Source: Betaproteobacteria bacterium
Lineage (GTDB): Bacteria; Pseudomonadota; Gammaproteobacteria; Burkholderiales; Usitatibacteraceae
Direction of reading: 5' to 3'
NCBI GenBank assembly: GCA_016720925.1
Contig: JADKJR010000037.1
Location: 1-9,305 of the forward strand
DNA: 9,305 nt
Below, in pieces: positions 6,342 through 9,305 of this stretch. Every line of letters starts with the position of its first letter. Position 1 is the stretch's first letter. Under the pieces are notes generated by a model. The model was not told the DNA's origin. It made no database searches and saw only the letters and a list, made by a program, of their open reading frames with translations. The position numbers and the translations under genes are program-made.

Positions 6342-7093
6342 TTTCCGGTCCCTTTCGGTGCGACAAAGCGCAGGAAATAGTCCTTGGCGCTGTCGGTCTT
6401 GTTGATGTTGACGGCGTTGGCCGGATCCACTTTCTTCGGACACACTTCGGAGCAGTAGCCGACTGCAGTGCAGTTGAATACACCTTCCTCGGCGTGGACC
6501 AGCGGCATGCGTTGTTCCTTGCCGCTGTCGCGCGAATCAAGGTTGTAACGATGCACCAGCGCCATCGCGCCGGGACCGATGAATTTCGAATTGAGGCCAT
6601 ATTGCGGGCAGGCCGCGTAGCACAGCAGGCAATTGATGCAGGAACTGAACTGCTCAAAAAGGTTCAGTTCCGCCGGCGTCTGCAGGTATTCGCCCTCGGT
6701 CAGTGCGCGTGGCTTTTCCGGGATGATGTAAGGCTTGATGCTTTCCAGCTTTTCGATGAAGTCATCCATGACGATGACGAGATCTCGCTCGATCGGAAAG
6801 TGCGCCAGCGCTTCCACACGCAGCTTGTTCGGGTAATAGTCGCGCAGGAATGTCTGGCAGCCCAGCTTCGGCACGCCGCCAATCATCATTCCGCAACTGC
6901 CGCATATCGCCATCCGGCATGACCAGCGAAACGACAGCGAGCCGTCCAGTTCATCCTTGATGTACTGCAGGCCTTGCAGCACCGACATGTCGTCGGTGAA
7001 CGGCACGATGAACTCCTGAAGTACGGGCTCCTTGTCCGTCTCGGGCCGGTAGCGCAGGACTTCAATGGTGATCACTTTGGTGCTGGTATTCAT
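6338..7093 (-). CDS. frdB: Fumarate reductase iron-sulfur subunit FrdB
   Basis: The protein has 251 residues with a complete set of cluster ligands. The [2Fe-2S] cluster is held by Cys59, 64, 67 and 79 (SCRMAICGSCG ... KLGCQTF). The [4Fe-4S] cluster is held by Cys152, 155 and 158 (CINCLLC). The [3Fe-4S] cluster is held by Cys162, 208 or 214, and 218 (ACP ... CTAVGYCSEVCP). The N-terminal half is a plant-type ferredoxin domain, the C-terminal half an alpha-helical ferredoxin domain. It passes electrons from the membrane quinol site to the FAD of FrdA on the cytoplasmic side. The ATG overlaps the frdA stop as ATGA and is preceded by AGGAGG. The frame is intact, unlike the neighbouring frdA. Confidence 0.96.
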   Translation of the reverse strand: MNTSTKVITIEVLRYRPETDKEPVLQEFIVPFTDDMSVLQGLQYIKDELDGSLSFRWSCRMAICGSCGMMIGGVPKLGCQTFLRDYYPNKLRVEALAHFPIERDLVIVMDDFIEKLESIKPYIIPEKPRALTEGEYLQTPAELNLFEQFSSCINCLLCYAACPQYGLNSKFIGPGAMALVHRYNLDSRDSGKEQRMPLVHAEEGVFNCTAVGYCSEVCPKKVDPANAVNINKTDSAKDYFLRFVAPKGTGK

Positions 7094-8895
7094 ACGCTCT
7101 TTCCTCCTGCTGCTGCCGCTTCGGCCTTTTCGGCTTTTTCGCCGGCCGCACCGTAGGCGCGAACCGCAGGCTGGGAATGGGTGATGTTCACCTTGCCGTA
7201 AGTAATGGCGGGCGTGTCCTCGCCCGCATACGTGGCAAGCGAGTGCTTGAGGTAATTGACGTCGTCACGCTCGGTATAGCCGTCCAGCCGCTGGTGTGCA
7301 CCGCGCGATTCCTTGCGATGCATCGCCGAGACCGCCATGGCCTGCGCGACTTCGAGCTGGTAGCCGAGTTCAATCGCCAGCAGCCACTCGGTGTTAAAGA
7401 CGCGAGACTTGTCTTCCACGTTCACATTCTTGAATCGCTCCCGCAACTCAGTGAGCTTGTGGCAGGTCCGCTGCATTTCATCACCCATGCGATAAATTCC
7501 GCAGCCGCGCTCCATGGTTTCCGCCATTTCGCGGCGCAACGTTGCGATGCGTTCCGTGCCCCTGCCTTTCGCTTCAGCCTTGTGCACGACGTTCATCGCG
7601 CGTTGCTGCGCGACGTCCGCCTGTTTGCAGCGTTGCCGTATTGCCGGGCGCGACGGATTTGGCGAATTTTGCCGCCTCTTCGCCGGCAACCTTGCCAAAC
7701 ACGCACAGCTCCGGCCAGCGAATGGATCCCCAACCGGTTGGCGCCGTGGATGCCTACGCTTGAGCACTCGCCGGCGGCGTACAAGCCGGGCAGGGGTGCC
7801 GCACAGTTTCCATCCACCGTAATGCCGCCCATCGTGTAGTGAACCGCAGGGCGAACCGGAATCGGTTCCTTGGCCGGATCGACGCCGAGGAATTCTTCGG
7901 CCAGTTCGTAAATTTGCGGCAAGCGCTCGCGCAGATATTTCTCGCCGAGGTGGCGTAAATCCAGATGCACCACCGAGCCGTGTATCCCTTCGATGGTGCG
8001 GCCTTTCTGTTGCTCGTACCAGAACGCCTGGCTCAGGCGATCACGCGGACCGAGTTCCATTGCCTTGTTGACCGGCTTGGGCTGCGCCGGGCCGAGGCCA
8101 TAGTCTTGCAGGTACCGGTAGCCGTCCTTGTTGAGCAGAATCCGCCTTCACCGCGGCAGGCTTCGGTGAATAGCAATCCGGTGCCCGGCATGCAGGTGGG
8201 GTGGTATTGCACGAATTCCATGTCGCGTAACGGTACACCGTGGCGATACGCCAGCGCCATGCCGTCGCCGGTGACGATGCCACCGTTGGTATTCTCGCGA
8301 AACACCCGACCCGCGCCGCCGGTGGCGATGATGACCGATTTGGCTTCGACCAGGGTGAATTCACCGGTTGCGATGCCGATCGTCACGGCGCCTTGCACGC
8401 GACCTTCTTCGACCAACAGTTCAACGCAGAAATGCTCATCGAAACGCTTGATCGACGGATATTTAATCGAAGTCTGGAACAGGGTGTGCAGCATGTGAAA
8501 GCCGGTCTTGTCGGCGGCAAACCAGGTTCGCTCGATCTTCATGCCGCCGAAAGCACGCACATTGACGTGGCCGTCCGGGGTGCGGCTCCACGGGCAGCCC
8601 CAATGTTCCAGCTGCACCATTTCCTCGGCGCAATTCGCGACAAAATAATCGACCACGTCCTGTTCGCACAGCCAGTCGCCGCCCGCGACGGTATCGTGGA
8701 AAATGATGTTCCAGGGCTGTCATGCGCTTGCACCACGCCGGCTGAACCGCCTTCCGCCGCCACCGCGTGGCTGCGCATCAGAACGGAGATGAGTGCAATC
8801 TTCAAGTTCGGGTCGGATTCGGCAACCGCAATGGCCGCGCGCAACCCCGCTCCGCCCGCTCCGATAATTGCTACGTCCGCTTTGAATACTTCCAC
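7090..8895 (-). CDS. frdA: Fumarate reductase flavoprotein subunit FrdA, frame broken by indels
   Basis: From the GTG to the TGA there are 1806 nt, that is 601 residues if read through, nearly the E. coli FrdA length. GTG at 8895 is chosen because AAGGGGG lies 5 nt upstream and EVFKADVAIIGAGGAGL aligns with the E. coli N-terminus. Visible features are the FAD-binding GAGGAG, the His of RSHAVAAEGG (site of covalent FAD), EFVQYHPT, ACRGEGG with the proton-shuttling Arg, VRPAVHYTMGGI and GECSSVGIHGANRLG. It reduces fumarate to succinate in the cytoplasm. As given, the frame changes at about 8714-8716 (extra G), 8700-8703 (extra A), 8141 (missing T), 7715-7735 (several indels) and 7625-7640. Each lets conserved FrdA sequence continue in the next frame. 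From about 7625 down to the stop the frame is clean. Two codons are also missing where KVYP is usual (8776-8787). I take the gene to be intact in the organism. Confidence 0.9.
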
Positions 8896-9072
8896 TAAGT
8901 CCCCCTTTTCTCGCAACTTGACATGCGGCTTGAGCCCAAGCCCCTGTTGATTTTGCAGGTTAGATCCATTTGCCACACAGAGGGGTTGGTAAGATCAAAC
9001 GCGGTTGATTGGCGATGCCATTGTCGACTGGAAGGAATCGAACAATGTGGACGCTACCTCGTTCGGGCCCAT
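8896..9072 (-). promoter_or_regulatory. frdABCD leader and presumed promoter region
   Basis: These 177 nt separate the upstream terminator from the frdA GTG, so the operon promoter must lie here if frdA is not read through. AAAAGGGGG (8909-8901) is the ribosome-binding site. A half FNR-type site, TTTGATC, occurs on the minus strand near 8993-8999, without a proper second half. I see no convincing -35/-10 pair. Confidence 0.35.
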
Positions 9073-9110
9073 AAAAGAAACAGGGACAGCGATTTGCTGT
9101 CCCTGAGTTT
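9073..9110 (-). terminator. Rho-independent terminator of the gene upstream of frdA
   Basis: On the minus strand CAGGGACAGC (9105-9096), loop AAATC, GCTGTCCCTG (9090-9081) is a perfect 10-bp hairpin followed by TTTCTTTT (9080-9073). It lies about 100 nt past the stop of the upstream gene and isolates the frd operon from it. Confidence 0.85.
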
Positions 9111-9206
9111 CGCGTTCCAGATTCGACCGACTGCCCGCCCGCTACAGCATAGCCCGTGCAATGCAGGCACCGTCTGGCGACTGCCTGCCACCAAATCCGT
9201 TTGTGC

Positions 9207-9305
9207 TTATTGCGCGAGAATCCACTGGACCAGATTCTTGATCTCCTTCGGATCCTTCGAGTCGACGATTTTGTGTTCTTCTTCCGTGCCGTCCTCAAAT
9301 TTGCT
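9207..9305 (-). CDS. C-terminus of a small protein, possibly a class I c-type cytochrome (partial)
   Basis: Only the last 32 codons and the TAA lie in the window; the gene starts beyond the right edge. The residues are charged (FEDGTEEEHKIVDSKDPKEI) and end in the amphipathic helix IKNLVQWILAQ. A short C-terminal helix of this LVxWIL type is common in class I monoheme cytochromes c, but no heme motif is visible, so the assignment is tentative. It is followed by a strong terminator and is therefore a transcription unit separate from frdABCD. Confidence 0.4.
   Translation of the reverse strand, partial: SKFEDGTEEEHKIVDSKDPKEIKNLVQWILAQ

Noticed and set aside
6248..6922. Plus-strand 224-codon frame opposite frdB and frdC
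   Set aside because: It is a shadow of the fully conserved FrdB reading frame.
7620..8720. Programmed frameshifting in frdA
   Set aside because: There are too many shifts in both directions, at plain homopolymers without slippery-site or pseudoknot context, in a family not known for recoding.
7177..8950. Long plus-strand frames opposite frdA
   Set aside because: FrdA motifs cover the whole minus strand here; the plus frames are uninterrupted only because of base composition.

Overview
This window looks like a piece of a proteobacterial chromosome, most likely a betaproteobacterium. The clues are an Escherichia coli-type four-subunit fumarate reductase, an RquA-type rhodoquinone gene, Gram-negative outer-membrane and lipoprotein signals, and a moderately high GC content. 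The genus cannot be fixed from the sequence alone.

Left part (5-4195, all on the minus strand, read right to left). A secreted tetraheme c-type cytochrome (3551-4195) is followed by a hairpin/T-tract terminator, then an NHL-repeat beta-propeller lipoprotein (2134-3246), then a large outer-membrane beta-barrel protein ending in Phe (about 5-2040). Cytochrome, propeller lipoprotein and barrel together look like an extracellular electron-transfer module. The cytochrome's layout suggests the OmcE-like, filament-forming ('cytochrome nanowire') kind. That last step is inference.

Middle (4196-4692). A divergent, relatively AT-rich 497-bp control region holds three 16-bp direct repeats spaced 55-56 bp apart, each resembling a degenerate FNR/Anr box. 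It also holds an inverted repeat that runs into a TACAAT hexamer upstream of rquA.

Right part (4693-8895). rquA (plus strand) makes rhodoquinone, the low-potential quinone used to drive fumarate reduction. It converges on frdABCD (minus strand, GTG-started frdA, all three junctions overlapping as ATGA), which encodes a membrane-bound quinol:fumarate reductase. A REP-like palindrome lies between the two 3' ends. Upstream of frdA are a strong terminator and the last 32 codons of another gene, possibly a c-type cytochrome.

Together the genes suggest anaerobic disposal of electrons by two routes: rhodoquinol to fumarate at the inner membrane, and multiheme cytochrome to an acceptor outside the cell. 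The shared FNR-like region could coordinate them.

Data quality: the barrel gene and frdA carry about a dozen 1-nt indels, nearly all in homopolymers, with protein similarity continuing in the next frame. The genes from 2134 to about 7600 are clean. These breaks are probably consensus errors, not true gene decay.
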